Notes: generated from the letters alone by a model not told the origin. DNA of 64,000 bases from Pagrus major (GCF_040436345.1 NC_133238.1:14531147-14595146); one strand, 5' to 3'; shown: positions 12,498 to 24,742, numbered from the stretch's first letter. A program made the numbers and translations.

Positions 12498-14995
12498 TCA
12501 GCCAGTGGACATGATATCATTGATCCAGCCCAGGAAGTTGCTGACTCTGGTGTAGACGCCGTACAGGTTTTCGTTGGCGCACCCTTTTCCCCAGCTCACC
12601 ACACCCGTCAGGAACCAGGTTTTCTTGTAGCGTGTCACCAGAGGTCCACCGCTGTCACCCTGGCAGGCGTCCTTGCCGCCGGTCTTAAAACCAGCGCAGA
12701 GCATGTTCCTGGTGATGTTGAGACTGGTGTGGAGGCGACACTCCTGCAGCGGGACCCTCGGCAGCACCAGCCGCTGGAGGACTCTGGATGAAACACCGTG
12801 TCGCGACAGGCGGCCCCAGCCGGACACGGTGGATTGACGGATGGTCGCCAGAGTTCGGCTGAAGGTGCTGTTCTGGGCGGGAAGGCAGATGGGAACCACA
12901 AAGAGACCTAGTTTGATGGGGCGGTGGAGCCTCAGCATGGCCAGGTCGGTGTCGGAGCTGGACTGGTTGTAGTTGCGGTGGATCACCATTTTGACCACAC
13001 GTCGCTTCTGCTCAGTCTTCTCATCCACCATAAGGTCATGTTCACCTTCACAGGGACAACATTTTATATCAGATTAATAACAAAATGAGAAATACTTTAA
13101 GAAGAGGAGGATTTCTGTTTATCATCCCCTCAAAATACATTTGTTTTTACCTCCTTCCTTGTTATTAATGTGAAAGTTGAGGGTAGCAGGTGAACAGTTT
13201 TAGGTTGCTTGGAATTAGAATCACTGAGAACGTTTGTTGGTCGTCACAGATCAGACACCCTGGTTTAAAAATGGCTTTACTTCCTACGGAAAGTGGCATC
13301 AGGGCTCAGGACAGAAGTCTACAGGGGTTGATTAAAACAGAACATCACCTGCTGCCATGTGGCAGGAGATCCAGACTACAGAGCATCAGTGACATTAGTG
13401 AAGTGAGATGTCATTGCTCATTGACGCTCTACGTTAGACACGTAAATGGATACGGACCAGCGGAGCAGTACCTCCGGTACTCGTGGGGGGCAGTGTAGCC
13501 AATAGGACAAGAGGAAGAAGATTTAAACATTTGTATGATTTTACTTGAGTTGGACGGTGGTGAAGGAAAAGTGTAGGTCCGTGCGAGACCCTCCACACCC
13601 TGCTGCCACGCGGCAGGAGATCCAGACCACGACACTACAGAGCAGCTTCTTTCCTCAGACTGTGAGACTCCTGAACTCGTCCTTTACCTCCACTTAAATA
13701 CGGCATGATTCAAATATGAAAGACTGACGAGACAGACAACATAAAACACAAGAAGTGTAAAGTTGGACCGTGTAGTAAACGTACCCACGACGACTTGGAG
13801 GTCGGCAGCAGGTTTTCTCCAAACGCAGTGAGCTGCAGTTAAAATCCACTGATCTGACAGGACGATCCCTCCACATGAGTGATTAGTGGAGGTCAGCAGA
13901 GCCTGAGCAGGGAGGCAGTGTTATCATCACACTGTTATATACTGTTACATCCTATAATTAGTCTAAAGTACGTCCAAAAACATGCCTGCCATGGACAGTG
14001 TCCTTTGGGGCAGGTCTGCCCGTTAACAACCCTGGGGGCAAAGAACATCAGAGGTCTTCCACAGGCCACCCTATCTGGACCGGAGAGACGATCAGAAGGA
14101 ACATATGTTACACAAGAAGTCAAAAAACCACAGGATTTTGAGTAAGTTTATCCCAGGACAATCTGAGCAACAACCTTCTCGTCGTCTATGCCGTCTGAAA
14201 TGTCCTCTGTGTTTATTTAAACTTGTCTGACCTTGAGGCAGGCAGGTGCTGTTGTCCTGATCCAGACGGTAACCGGGAGAGCAGAAACAGACGCGAGAGC
14301 GATCCGGCAAATCTCTGCAGAAATGTTCACATCCTCCGTTTCTGAAGCGACAGCTGTGGGACGTCGCACGTGCTGCGAAGAGACGCAAGAAACCCACCAT
14401 TTTTAATTTTAAACTCAGAACAGAAACTTTTTCATCAACCGTTCATAGAAACGTTTCAGTTGCTGACGTACCTTTGTCACAGTTGTATCCATGGAAACCA
14501 GGTGAACACTTGCAGACGTAGGTGTCGTCGAGGCGAGTGCAGGTGGCTCCGTTCTTACAGGGAGACGACTGGCAGTGATCCACCGCTGCAAACAGGAAGA
14601 CGCAGAAAAACTTAACAAAGCATTTTGTTACATTTTTATAAGTAACGCTTTCAGTATTTTTACAGGTTGGTGTCCACACTCAAGTCAACGATCTGAATAC
14701 TTCCCAAGTTGAATCCCAGGTACCTGTGTACATCCTCCAGAAGGCTTCCTGAGTAGAAGAAGAAACACAATTAAAAGACAAAAACATTGACGACCTTAAT
14801 CCACGTTTGGATCGTCGACTCTGGAACCGACCAGCTGCTGCGGCAGGGCGAAGATCTCTTTGGCCTCCTCGTACGAACATTTCTCCTCCAGACACTCCCG
14901 CTCCAGGTTTCCTCTCTTCAGCTCCTCCAACAGGAAGTTTGCCCGACGAGTACGATGCAGGAAGACGTTGGCCTCTGGTCTGCTCACAAACACTC
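12498..14995 (-). CDS. f7: coagulation factor VII (signal exon not located)
   Basis: Plasma serine protease that, with tissue factor, starts clotting by activating factors X and IX. Exons in transcript order: 14995-14832 (propeptide and Gla, [19 protein letters not shown]), 14748-14724 (25 bp, EAFWRMYT), 14585-14472 (EGF1), 14372-14232 (EGF2), 14074-13986 (linker, PR|VVNG activation site, CPKGHCPWQ), 13902-13785 (His in ILTAAHC), 13045-12498 (Asp in [10 protein letters not shown], Ser in [10 protein letters not shown]). These give 1199 nt; a signal exon of length 1 mod 3, such as the 61-bp exon of the two neighbours, would complete the frame. I could not find it between 15.0 and 16.5 kb. The linker exon ends CAG|GCATGT, a GC rather than GT donor. 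Triad and S1 Asp are intact. The VSGWG...LQRLVLPRV segment resembles vertebrate factor VII. Confidence 0.82.
13195..13700 (+). mobile_element. decayed LINE reverse-transcriptase fragment
   Basis: Inside an f7 intron the plus strand encodes broken pieces typical of the C-terminal end of L2/CR1-type LINE proteins: [15 protein letters not shown] near 13200 and [10 protein letters not shown] then [12 protein letters not shown] near 13600-13690. The segment cctgctgcca(t/c)g(t/c)ggcagg occurs twice (13350 and 13600), suggesting duplication. Several frame changes separate the pieces, so it is an old fragment. Confidence 0.6.
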
Positions 14996-16566
14996 CTTCA
15001 TATTAAAATACAGGTCAAGAATACAAATTGTGATAACTCAGGTTCGTTCAGGGTAAAAGTTCTGTTTGTCCAATGTGTTGTCAAATCCTTCATCATTTTC
15101 TGAAAGTAATCAGCAAATTATTCAATAATGAAAATAAGTGTAACTTATTAAGCTTAAGCTAACATCAATCAATAAATAAATAAATAAACAAATGCCATGC
15201 CAATATCAGTGCTTATGCTAGGACATGCAGTTTAATATTTAGCTGCAAGTCATCAAAAATGGTTTAAATCGTTTTTTAAAGAATGGGCGCAGTTTACAAG
15301 GTTTACTAACGTTATGGTATACGGTTTAATAAATGGTTTGAATAGTTAGCTAACAGTTTAAACAGTTAGCTAACGTCATGATAAATGGTTTAATAAAGTT
15401 TAAAGAGTTCCCTAAAGTAATTAATATACAGTTTAAATAAATCGGTAAGAATCATCAATAAATAGTCACTGATACACAATACATTGTCGCCATTTTTCAT
15501 GGAGCTAGCTAGGGATGAACCTCAGTCAACCTCAGTCTGGGGCGTTAGCATGCTAACATGAAGTAATTATTATGATTACAGTGTTCGGTTTCGGATGTGC
15601 TCCTAGCGTCGTCCCACATGTGGCCTGAAACGTGTCACGTCTATCCAAAAAATACATTGATATTAAGATTTAAATCATAAAAATGGAAGTGTGGGCGGCG
15701 ACTCAGAAGTCTGGAGGGCGGCTTCTTCATCATTCTCAGCCGTACTTACGCTAAGCTAACAATATTGGTAATGCTAGGACACACAACTCCAATGAAAACG
15801 ATTAAAAACCTTTTTTTATCAAAAAGATTCACGAAATCCCTCTGATGTGTTAGCATGCTAATGTAGCTTTAGCAATTCGTCATCAGAGGAGAACACAGCA
15901 GATTGCAACAGGGATCATCACAGAGCAGAGACGTGACCAACTGTCGGTCTAATTTTCCAGCAGAAGAAGAAAAAGACGAGTATAAGAAGAAAAAACCGGG
16001 GACTGACCTCCAGGAAACCCAGTGCATGCTGGGATAGACGCAATGAGGAGTCGTAGGAAGAAGAGACACTTCGTTTCTCCGTTGATCGACGCCATTTGTT
16101 TTTCTGGACTGATCAAAGGTCAGAAACAGCCAAAAAACACACAAACCCCTCCGTCACAAACACACATGAACACAAAGACACAGCACAGCTCACAGGCTGA
16201 TTATCCACAGACACACAAACACTCCTGGTTTCACACAGACTTTATTCAATGTGAGCACAAAGTGAACATGTTGACTTGTTCATTGGATTTAAGACAAAAG
16301 TACAAATTAAATAAATGTCAGAGAGTTGATCAGTTTTTAAACACATCAGTTTAATATGTTGTTAATTTATTCACATTTTACAACCACAAGTAAAAAATAT
16401 GTAAACAAAACTTGATTAAGTGATAAAGAGTTTTGCATGAAATTAAATACTAATAAAAAAATGAGTACATCTTCATTGTTGTGCGTTTAGACAGGAAGTC
16501 AAACAGATTTATTTGAACGTTTAAAGCTGCAGTTCCCCTCCAGTCCTCCGGGGGGCGACGCTGCTC
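14996..16566. other. spacer between f7 and the ADP-ribosylglycohydrolase gene
   Basis: This should hold the f7 promoter and signal exon and the 3' UTR of the gene to the right, but I find no convincing ATG-signal-GT exon. The best minus-strand candidate (MHWVSWRS at about 16030) gives a poor signal peptide. AT-rich and gctaac-rich sequence dominates. Confidence 0.5.
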
Positions 16567-18904
16567 TCACTGCAGCTCCTTCAGGATGTCGGGGATGAGC
16601 TCCTGGCCGTCCCTCAGTTCGTCCTTCCACTCCTGCGGGATGACGGCGCCGCTGTACGCCGCCGCTGCCCCCAGCAAGGCTCCCAGCGCCGCGCCGCGGT
16701 TACAGTTCTCACCTGGAACACAAACACGACGTCAACAACAACAAACAACAACAGACAACAAGGTCAACCAAAACTCATCAGACTGAATTTTCTGACGTGA
16801 TGTTCATGTTACTTTATTTTTCTTTTGGAAAAAAAAACAGATATTTCAGCCTACGGTCATGCTAGCAGGGCTAATGCTAGTAGCTCTGTGAGGTCCGTGA
16901 TTTGAGCTAAATGCTAACGTTAGCATGCTAGCATTACAGCTTGCAGAGAAAAATCACAATGTTTTTAATGAAGTGAATCTTTCCCTGTCGACTAACTTGT
17001 GTACGAACCTCCACAGTTGGTGTTGGCCAGGATTCCTCCTCTGGGGTCGTCGTGGAACTCGTGAGCCAGATAAAAGAGGCTGGACAGAGCTCCTGTGGAT
17101 CAACAGACAGGTGACGGTGTGATTAAAGGATTTATTCTCCGTCACTAAAGATCTTTATGTTTCGTGATGCAGAGCGATGTGAACCTTTAGTGTAGCAGGC
17201 CAGGCCGAGGTAGTTCACCGCGCTCTGATGCACCTTCAGCCGCTCCTGCGACGCCGCCACAAACCTCAAACACACACAGTGAAAGTTCCCTTTATTCTTT
17301 CATGAACTGTTCCTGATCCTGTTCCTCAATGCTGAAACATTCGGTCAATAAATAAAGGGACATATTCACATCAGGTGTGACTCGTACCTGGCGGCCTTGC
17401 GGCTGTAGCTCTGGCAGGTGTCCCAGGCGTCCAGCCTCCTCAGAGCGTGCTCCGCCTGCTGCCGAACGCTGGCTCCGCCCAGCACGGCGTGCAGCGCCCG
17501 GCTGTATATCGACACGTACTCGGGCACCTTCGGGTGGGGGTGGGTGAGCTTCACAAACTCCACTGCTGCCGAGAGCTGAGAGACACAGGCAACTGAGTAC
17601 ATCTACTCGAGTACTGCAAGATTTAAGGTACTTGAACAGCCGTCAGAGTGAAAAGTAAGACAGTCAATGCAGTTCACTCACTGCTCGCTCCTCATTGGCC
17701 GAGGCAGACAGCAGGATGAAGGGGAGGGTCATGGGAAGGCAGCCGATGGCGTCCAGCTGGCCGTCAGCGAACGAGGAGCTCAACATCCGTCTGGAGCGTT
17801 TTTCTGCAAACTTCAGAACCTGAAAAGACGGCGAGGAAAAACCAGTCAGAACAGAAACACGATGAGGCGTCGGCTCCACCGGGCTGCATTTGTTTTACCT
17901 GACTAGGTGACGTCGGCCTGGTGTCCTGCCAGTCTGCGAAGAACGAGCGGTGGAAGGACTCTGCGTAGGTGTCCTGGTGCGAGCCGGGCGTGGTCAGGAA
18001 GTGGACGTAGTCTGACAGCACGGCGGCTCGAGCGTCCGGCTGAGAGACGTCCGTGAAACGCCCGGAGACGAGTGAGCGAGCCGCTCGGAGAGAACAGAGG
18101 ACGTTCAGGGTGTTTTCACCGGACTGAAGACCTGAAACACAAACGCACCTCTGAGTGTCTCCAACTCAACAACTCACTAAACTGACACATTTGTTAAGGG
18201 AGTCTGGGGACAAAGAAGTCGCCTATACTGGTTACTGTTTAGTGTATCTGTAAAATGTGACATGTTTAGATCAATAAAATGTCTGAGTGTAAATTTGTCA
18301 CTTTGGGCTCTGAACATTTTATTCTTCATAATTTTTGGGGCATTTTACAAACGAAGTCCAAACGAAGCTGAACCAGACGATGTTTCATGTGTTTGAAAAA
18401 CGATAAATTGATTATTGAAGCAGTTGACTCGACTAACTGATCAATCGTCTAATGGCAACGAAGCTCAAACTCGTGCCGGGACACATTTGTCAGTTCAGTA
18501 CCTTGATGATAGTGGACCGATCCGTTGGAGGCCGTCCACAGGTTCAGTTTATCGTGGAGGATCACGTTACCGACCACGTCAGGCCGCTTGGCGCCGGACG
18601 ACCAGGCGGTCCGACCGCTGCCTGCTGCAACGCACAAACAGGAAGATCAGAACAAACGTGACCTGAACCTGGGCTCATTTCCAGAACTTGCCAGGACTCC
18701 ATGAAAGAGTTTCCTACTGGTGTTGGAGAGGTTGAGGATACTGGACGGGTGTCTGCTTCTGGGCGAGTTGAAGCTGGAGATCCAGCCGCCAAAGTCCCTC
18801 CTGATGACGTCGATGTCGTAGTACCAGTGGACCGGCATCGACATGGAGTCGGCCGCACACATCGCCCACAACGCCTCGCCGACGGACCGCCGCACCTGAG
18901 CCAT
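16567..18904 (-). CDS. ADP-ribosylglycohydrolase family protein, J1-crystallin-like
   Basis: Exons in transcript order: 18904-18718, 18624-18502, 18131-17899, 17819-17682, 17575-17388, 17264-17185, 17092-17009, 16712-16567. They total 1179 nt, 392 residues, starting MAQVRRSVGEALWAMC. An acceptor (ctcctcag) just upstream of the ATG implies a non-coding first exon. The family (DraG/ARH fold) removes ADP-ribose from proteins using two metal ions. The N-terminal part has AADSMSMPVHWYYD, comparable to the GDxxGxPxE-type metal motif. The C-terminal metal loop, GGDTDT in ARH1/ARH3, reads GGENCNRGAALGALLGA, the form I recall from the J1-crystallin branch (GGDNxxRG). The first acidic residue is Glu here. 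Activity and substrate are therefore uncertain. It lies head to head with setdb2. It is not ADPRHL1, although ADPRHL1 lies near the human F7 cluster. Confidence 0.8.
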
Positions 18905-20273
18905 CTCACCTGAGGAGGAGTGTCCAAACGCTGACGTCAGAGAAACAAGAGGTGTCCACCTGGAGTTCATACCTTACAAGAAACATCACCAGAGGCATTG
19001 CTAGCTGCTGCTAACTGTAGCTGCCATTAACTAGTTAGCTCAGTTAGCCATGCAGCTAGCGGTGCAGACTGGATAATTTCAGGGTTTTTTTTTTTTTTTA
19101 GTTATAAATTAAGATTCTCACATATTAAACCTTTAAATGACCACCCTCGACTTTACATTGAGCACAAGCTCTCAGGTCTGTCTGACGTTGGAAGCTACGC
19201 TAGCAGTTTCCCCCCGCTTACAGTCTTTGTGCTAAGCTAGGCTAAAAACACCCGGACCCGTCAGAAACAGGTTCATGGGCAGTGAGACTGTCCTGGTGCT
19301 GTGATGAGTCTGTCCTTCACAATAAATCAAGATGTCTCCTGATGACTGAACGTGTTCTCTGTCACAGAACACACACCTGTTTGGACCTGCCCGGTGCCGA
19401 AACAAACCCACATTACGTCATGTTATTAACGCTTACAGTCCTGTAACACCTTTAGTTCATGTCCTCTAGATGAGTTTGGTCTCCGCTCACCTGTCATGAA
19501 GCCCGTGGACCCGCAGCAGCTCCTAATGACTTTAACTTACATAAGTTCATTATCACAGTTACAAAACTGCACAGGGAGGGGCTAGCCTCAGCTAGCACCG
19601 CCATGCTAACACCAACAGCTGCTCGCGACGCTCCGCTCTCGTCGCATCAGGCCGTTAATATGTTTCCGTTCACATGAAGGTGTATTAAGTTAAGATGTAG
19701 CTAATATAACGTTTTGACTGAAGTTATATTAAAGTGAGTTTGTTTGTAAGTGCACTTCGTACCCGGCGCAGCAGTACGGTGGTCCGTGTGGGTCAACTCG
19801 AGGAAACGAAGCCGGTAGAGGGTCATGTTAAACCCTGCGCTGAGGCTTCCAGGCAGACGGCGGTTAGAATAAGCAAACTAATACCGGTTAATAATGATTA
19901 ACAACTCAGTTCACGTACAAACAAGAAAGGAAAACGTCGTTTCTCGTTGTCTCGATGAGCACACGTTAACGTTTAAAGACAAAAACTGCCTTGAAAACAG
20001 AAATCAGGGCGAAAGATTAAACCAGATTTCTACGGCGGCCGTTGTGCATCAATAATGACGAGAACGTAAACGCGCTTAAACGCGAATATGAGGAGAAGCA
20101 GACAGCGGTGTTGAATTAACCATAACTTTTATTAAACTAACTGTTCACAACTTTAATCGCGTAGCGGCACGTTTAGCATCGTTAGCTCCTCGGGAAGCTA
20201 ACAGCTAACGGGCCGTTTTGTATCAGTCCGGCTGAGCGAGCTAGCTGAGTGCTAGCAGGCTAACGTGCGTGTG
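18905..20273. promoter_or_regulatory. shared head-to-head promoter region
   Basis: The 1.37-kb interval between the divergent ADP-ribosylglycohydrolase and setdb2 starts. CpG dinucleotides are enriched from about 19740 to 20270 (gtacccggcgcagcag, tacggcggccg, aacgcgcttaaacgcg), fitting a TATA-less bidirectional CpG promoter nearer setdb2. A non-coding first exon of the minus-strand gene probably lies here; I cannot place it. gctagc/gctaac-rich filler occupies 19000-19250. Confidence 0.5.
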
Positions 20274-23200
20274 ATGGAGGAGGAGGAGGAGGATTCAGTG
20301 GATCCTCAGGATGTTGGTAAGAAGAAGGGATCTCTTGTTATTTGCTGACTGACATCTTCATGTAAGCAGCTCACAGTCTGTCACAGTGTGTGAAAGCGGC
20401 GGACACACGTGTGATACAAGTTTGATGTCGACCAGGTCAAGTTCTGCAAACAATAACAACAAAAGAAACCCGTGAACTACTCCTTTACTTCACTCACCAC
20501 ACACACAGTAGTGATGTCACACGTCTGTCAAGTGTTTTAATGAGTTTCTGAAGTCTTTGAGTTTGAACAGTCTTTGAAATGACCCTTTTTTTCTGTCTGC
20601 ACCTTCAAAATAAAGGTTCTACAACTGGTTTTTAAGCTGGACCAGGTCTGATGTGGTTTGTTTGTTTGTTTGTGTGTTTTTCAGAACGGGCCAAAACCTT
20701 CTGGGCCGGCGAGGACGTGGATCAGGTCTTCACTGACGTCTTTGACTACCTGGATCACCTGAAGAGAGTCCTGCAGAAGAACACGGCGACAGATAAAGGT
20801 CTTTTAATTGATCTCTTCTTTGATTGCAATAAACAGGAAGTGACCTCACGCTTCCTGTTGTGTTGACTTCCTGTTGTGTGTCGATCAGAATATGTTCAGG
20901 GCCTGAAGCTGCTCGAGGTTCTGGACTTCTCTCGTCCGGCCTCGGCTCAGGACTCCTCCGTGGTTCAGGTGGTCATCGGCTCAGGTAAACACAGACTTTT
21001 ATTCTGAAAAACCGCGACAGTAGGTAGAAGAGTAAAAGTAATTGTGCTTTGAATCGAACTCTGTCAGTGTGTGCATGGAGTCTTATTTTGGTGGTGTGTT
21101 CCTGTCCAGGTGGGGTGCTGCCGGCTGACTTCTCCCCCCACAGCTCCTCCCCCTCCTCCCCCCTGCCTCCCTCTAACGGGCCTCCTGCAGCCCGGGAGGA
21201 GCTGCTGCCTCCTCTGACCCCGGTCCAGCTGCAGTACTCACTGCACACCTGCTGCCAGGTCGCACACGCACGCACACACACACACACACACACATGCACT
21301 GTATAAACACTGTGTGTGTGTGTGTGTATTTTAACATCCCGTCTCCCTGCAGGCCTGCCTGTCCAGTGTTCCCAGCATGCCTCAGTCCACGCCTCTGTTC
21401 TGGGGTCAGAACCCTCTGAAGGTGCCGCTGCTCTGTGGCTTTAAGAGGCTGACCGCGGTGCCGCTGATGTCATCAGGAGGGGGCAGGGCCTCTGACGGCG
21501 AGGGGCCCGAGGACATGGAGGAGTGGGACGTCCTTTACAAAGCGCCGTGCGGACGGAGCCTCCGTAACAATGAAGACGTGATGCGTTTCCTGTTGGCCAC
21601 AGACAGCTACGACCTCCTGCAGGTACAACGATCCGAGTGCAGAAGTAATCAGTACTGCAGGAAAACAAAATGGCTGCTGTGATGACGTCATGGTGTCGTG
21701 CAGGTGTGTAGGAAGATTTGAATCCGTCTCTTTGTGTCCTTCAGGTGGACTTCTTCACCTTCAACCCCTCTGTTCGTCTGGACGTCCCCCCCCCGGCGGG
21801 CCCCCGGCGGCCAGAGCAGGACCTGAGTCGTGGCGTGGAGCCCACGCCGGTGGAGCTGTGCGTCGGGGACAGTGGCGCCCGGCCGCCCGACTTCCGCTAC
21901 AGGAAGGAGCGCTGGCCACACGGCTGCTTCCTGAGTCGCGGACCAACGCTGTTCAACGTCTGCTGCGACTGCACCGACGGCTGCAGCGACGCACAGCGCT
22001 GCGCCTGCGTCGCCACGACCAGAGGAGGGCGCCATTACAGTCATCACAGGCTGGACGAGCCCGTTCCGTCAGGGTGAGACAGAGGAAGAGTCGAAAATAA
22101 AACGGCTGATACAAATGACTGACCGTGATAAACTGTGTGTGTGTGTGTGCAGGGTGTTTGAGTGTGGGCCGTGGTGCGGTTGTGACCGGGCTCGCTGTCT
22201 GAACCGGCTGGTCCAGAGAGGGATCAGAGTCCGCCTCCAGGTCTTTCAGACTGACGACCGCGGCTGGGGTGTGCGTTGCCGTGACGACCTGGACTGCGGC
22301 ACATTCGTGTGCATATACGCAGGTGAGACGGCGTCGACGTGGAGGAGCGAGTCCGAGGATCAGTCCTTGATCATGTGATCGATTTGAAACAAATGTCTGC
22401 AGGTGTGATCCTGCGGAGGGCCCAGAGTCCCACCAAGCCCCCCTCCCCCAAGCTGCCGAGGGCGGAGCTCCCCTCAGACGACGAGGTGGAGGTCGTCACC
22501 GAGTGGCTGGCCCCGCCGGTGGTGGAGGGGCGGAGCAACCTACTGGAACTCACCTCGCCGCCCCTTCACGTCCCCGTGATCCAGAGACCTGCTGACACCG
22601 ACGCTACGACCAGCACGGCACAGGACAGGGAGCAGGTCTGCTAATGAGCTAATGTTAGCATGCTAACAGGCTGAACTAAGAGGGGGAACATGCTAAACAT
22701 TGTAACTGCTAAACATCAGTTTGTTAGCATTTAGCTCAACATGCTAAACATTAAAACTGCGACAAATCAGCATGCTAGCATTTAGCTCAAGTACCACTGT
22801 GGCTCAGTAGTATTGACTCCTCGTGCTGTTAGCATAATTTCTACATGCTACTAGTGATCTGTTATATCAGTCTTCAGCTGTAGCATTAACATGCTAATTA
22901 GCTGATGTTAGCATGCTGACATGCTAAATGAAGAAGGTGAACATGATAGATATGTTAGCATTTAGCTTTAGCACCACTGTGACTCAGTAGCATTGAGTCT
23001 TAGTGATGTTAGCATGATATCTCCATGCCTCTAAGACACGCTAATAGTGATCTGTCAGTTTGTAGCATTAGCATCAATAGCATTAGCAGCAGCTAGCTTA
23101 TTTAATTTTTTTGAATTGAATCTTTATTAAATGTTTTTGTTTGTTAGTCTGTTAATTAATTTGATTAATTACTTATTTTGTTATTTTTACTTTTTCTGAC

Positions 23201-24742
23201 CAGAAGACAAAAACTGAGCAGTTTTCCTGTTTTCTGTCCTTCAGACGGTGTTGGTGGGAGGTCCAGCACCTCCGTCTCCTTCAGCTGGTGGGTCAGGTGA
23301 CCAGTCTCCAGCTCAGGAGAAGACTGTGGCCATGACAACAACCAATCCTGAGGCGGCGGCGGTCCACGGCGTGAACGGTACCGAGACGAAGAGCCAGAAG
23401 AGTTTAAAGCGAGCGATGAAGGTGGAGGACGTGAACTTCCTGGACGCCAGCAAGGAGGGAAACGTGGGCCGCTTCATTAATGTAAGAGGATTTCAAGAAT
23501 AAAACCGGGATCATTGGAGAAAAAGCCTTAATTAATAAAAACTGTTCAAAACTCCATTGAAAAAACAGTGAATTTAGTGAGGCTGCCGTTATATTACCTC
23601 TCATGGTTTCGATAGAATATTAACACAAAAGCTTACAGTGTTCAAAACATTTAAATTATATGAATGAATTATTTATACAGCAACAGGCTCCGTCAGCCTG
23701 TATACAAAACCAGATTGAAAAATGATGGAATTTAATAAAACCTGTTGCGGCTGTCATGAAATGACCAGTTGTTAATGTTCAGAACTACATTTGAAGTATC
23801 ATAGATTTAAGTAAAATGTAATACATAAGCCACCAGTGTCTCTAGAAAGTATTGCAGACACAAAAACTACAACAAAAATTTCAACCTATGAATTATCTAC
23901 ATCCCATCAGGGCCCGTCAGGCAGCAGTGAACAAAACTACAGTGAAGAAACGTTAAATTTAGTAACAACAACCATCAAGTGACATCATCATGTTCAGAAC
24001 TACATTTGAACTTTGTAGATTTTACTAAAAACTGTTGAAGGCTTCCATTATTTTATTTATTGTGTCCTGTGATGTGTTTAGTATTTGTTTTTATCATCAG
24101 TTTAGATTTACTGAAATCCCTAAAGAAGAAACAAGAAACATTGTGATTTAAAAAAAAAACTTTTGTCTTAAATAAAACAACAATACTAAAATGATTGTGT
24201 CCAAATTGTACCTGGAATTTGTGAAATGATCAATATTTAGCCTCTTAACTTTGATTTAACGTGACTTCCTTTATCTTACGTGAAGACCAAAAAGAAAAGA
24301 GCCAGCTGGGGTCAGAGAGATTTATTAAAGGGAACGTTGTGTGTTTTCTGGAGGAAGTGATGGAGCGTAAACTTACAGACATCTCTGACACATCTCTGCG
24401 CCCTACAGCACAGCTGCCAGCCGAACCTGTTCATCCAGAACGTCTTCACCGACTCCCACGACGCCGCCTTCCCCGTCATCGCCTTCTTCACCAACAGGTG
24501 AGAAAGAGGACGCAGAAGAAGACACTGGTGGTTACTTATCGTAGCTTCCTGATGATAACTGCTGTGATGGTCTCTCTGTCAGGGTCGTGAAGGCCGGCAC
24601 CGAGCTCACCTGGAATTACTCCGCCGACACGCGGGGCAAACAGGAAGTGGCCTGTCTCTGCGGCAGCAGCGGCTGCCGGGGACAGTTCAGCGTTGAGGAC
24701 AGCCTGTGTGACGTGTGCGAGCTGGAAGGTGAAACGCAGTGA
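20274..24742 (+). CDS. setdb2: histone-lysine N-methyltransferase SETDB2
   Basis: Nuclear enzyme that trimethylates histone H3 Lys9. Exons: 20274-20316, 20685-20798, 20889-20984, 21110-21258, 21353-21622, 21745-22073, 22153-22322, 22403-22635, 23245-23481, 24409-24497, 24583-24742; 1890 nt, 629 residues. Order of parts: N-terminal region (RAKTFWAGEDVDQVFTDVF), a methyl-CpG-binding domain around residues 155-270 (PLLCGFKR, CGRSLRNNEDVMRFLL), a cysteine-rich pre-SET region (NVCCDCTDGC...CACVATT...FECGPWCGCDRARC), and a SET domain split by an insert of about 130 residues rich in Pro/Ser/acidic residues. The second SET half has RFINHSCQPNL and GTELTWNYSA, and a post-SET CLCGSSGCRG follows. The bifurcated SET plus MBD and no Tudor domains distinguishes SETDB2 from SETDB1. 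A polyadenylation signal aataaa lies at 24810. Confidence 0.92.
21259..21352 (+). other. 94-nt setdb2 intron with self-complementary AC and GT tracts
   Basis: The intron starts gtcgcacacgcacg followed by (AC)n and, after a short loop (atgcactgtataaaca), carries (TG)n before tattttaacatcccgtctccctgcag. The two tracts can pair into a stem that brings the splice sites together. Confidence 0.75.
22640..23060. repeat. interspersed ttagcatgctaa repeat, copy 2
   Basis: Setdb2 intron 8 holds two tandem partial copies of the family seen at 3925: gctaatgttagcatgctaac, ctgaactaagagg, acatgctaaacatt, then tctgttatatcagtcttcag. No coding capacity. Confidence 0.65.
23530..24060 (+). repeat. diverged tandem intronic repeat shared with the creg intron (block 1)
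   Basis: Setdb2 intron 9 contains several degenerate modules of the pattern gttcagaactccatttgaaa, then cagtgaatttagt, then gaggctgccgttat. Modules start near 23545, 23690, 23775, 23925 and 23990. The same modules fill intron 1 of the downstream creg gene. Confidence 0.6.

Noticed and set aside
15869-16144. Minus-strand frame with MHWVSWRSVPGFFFLYSS as the f7 signal exon
   Set aside because: No GT donor in phase 1 follows and the segment is a weak signal peptide, so the exon is left unassigned.
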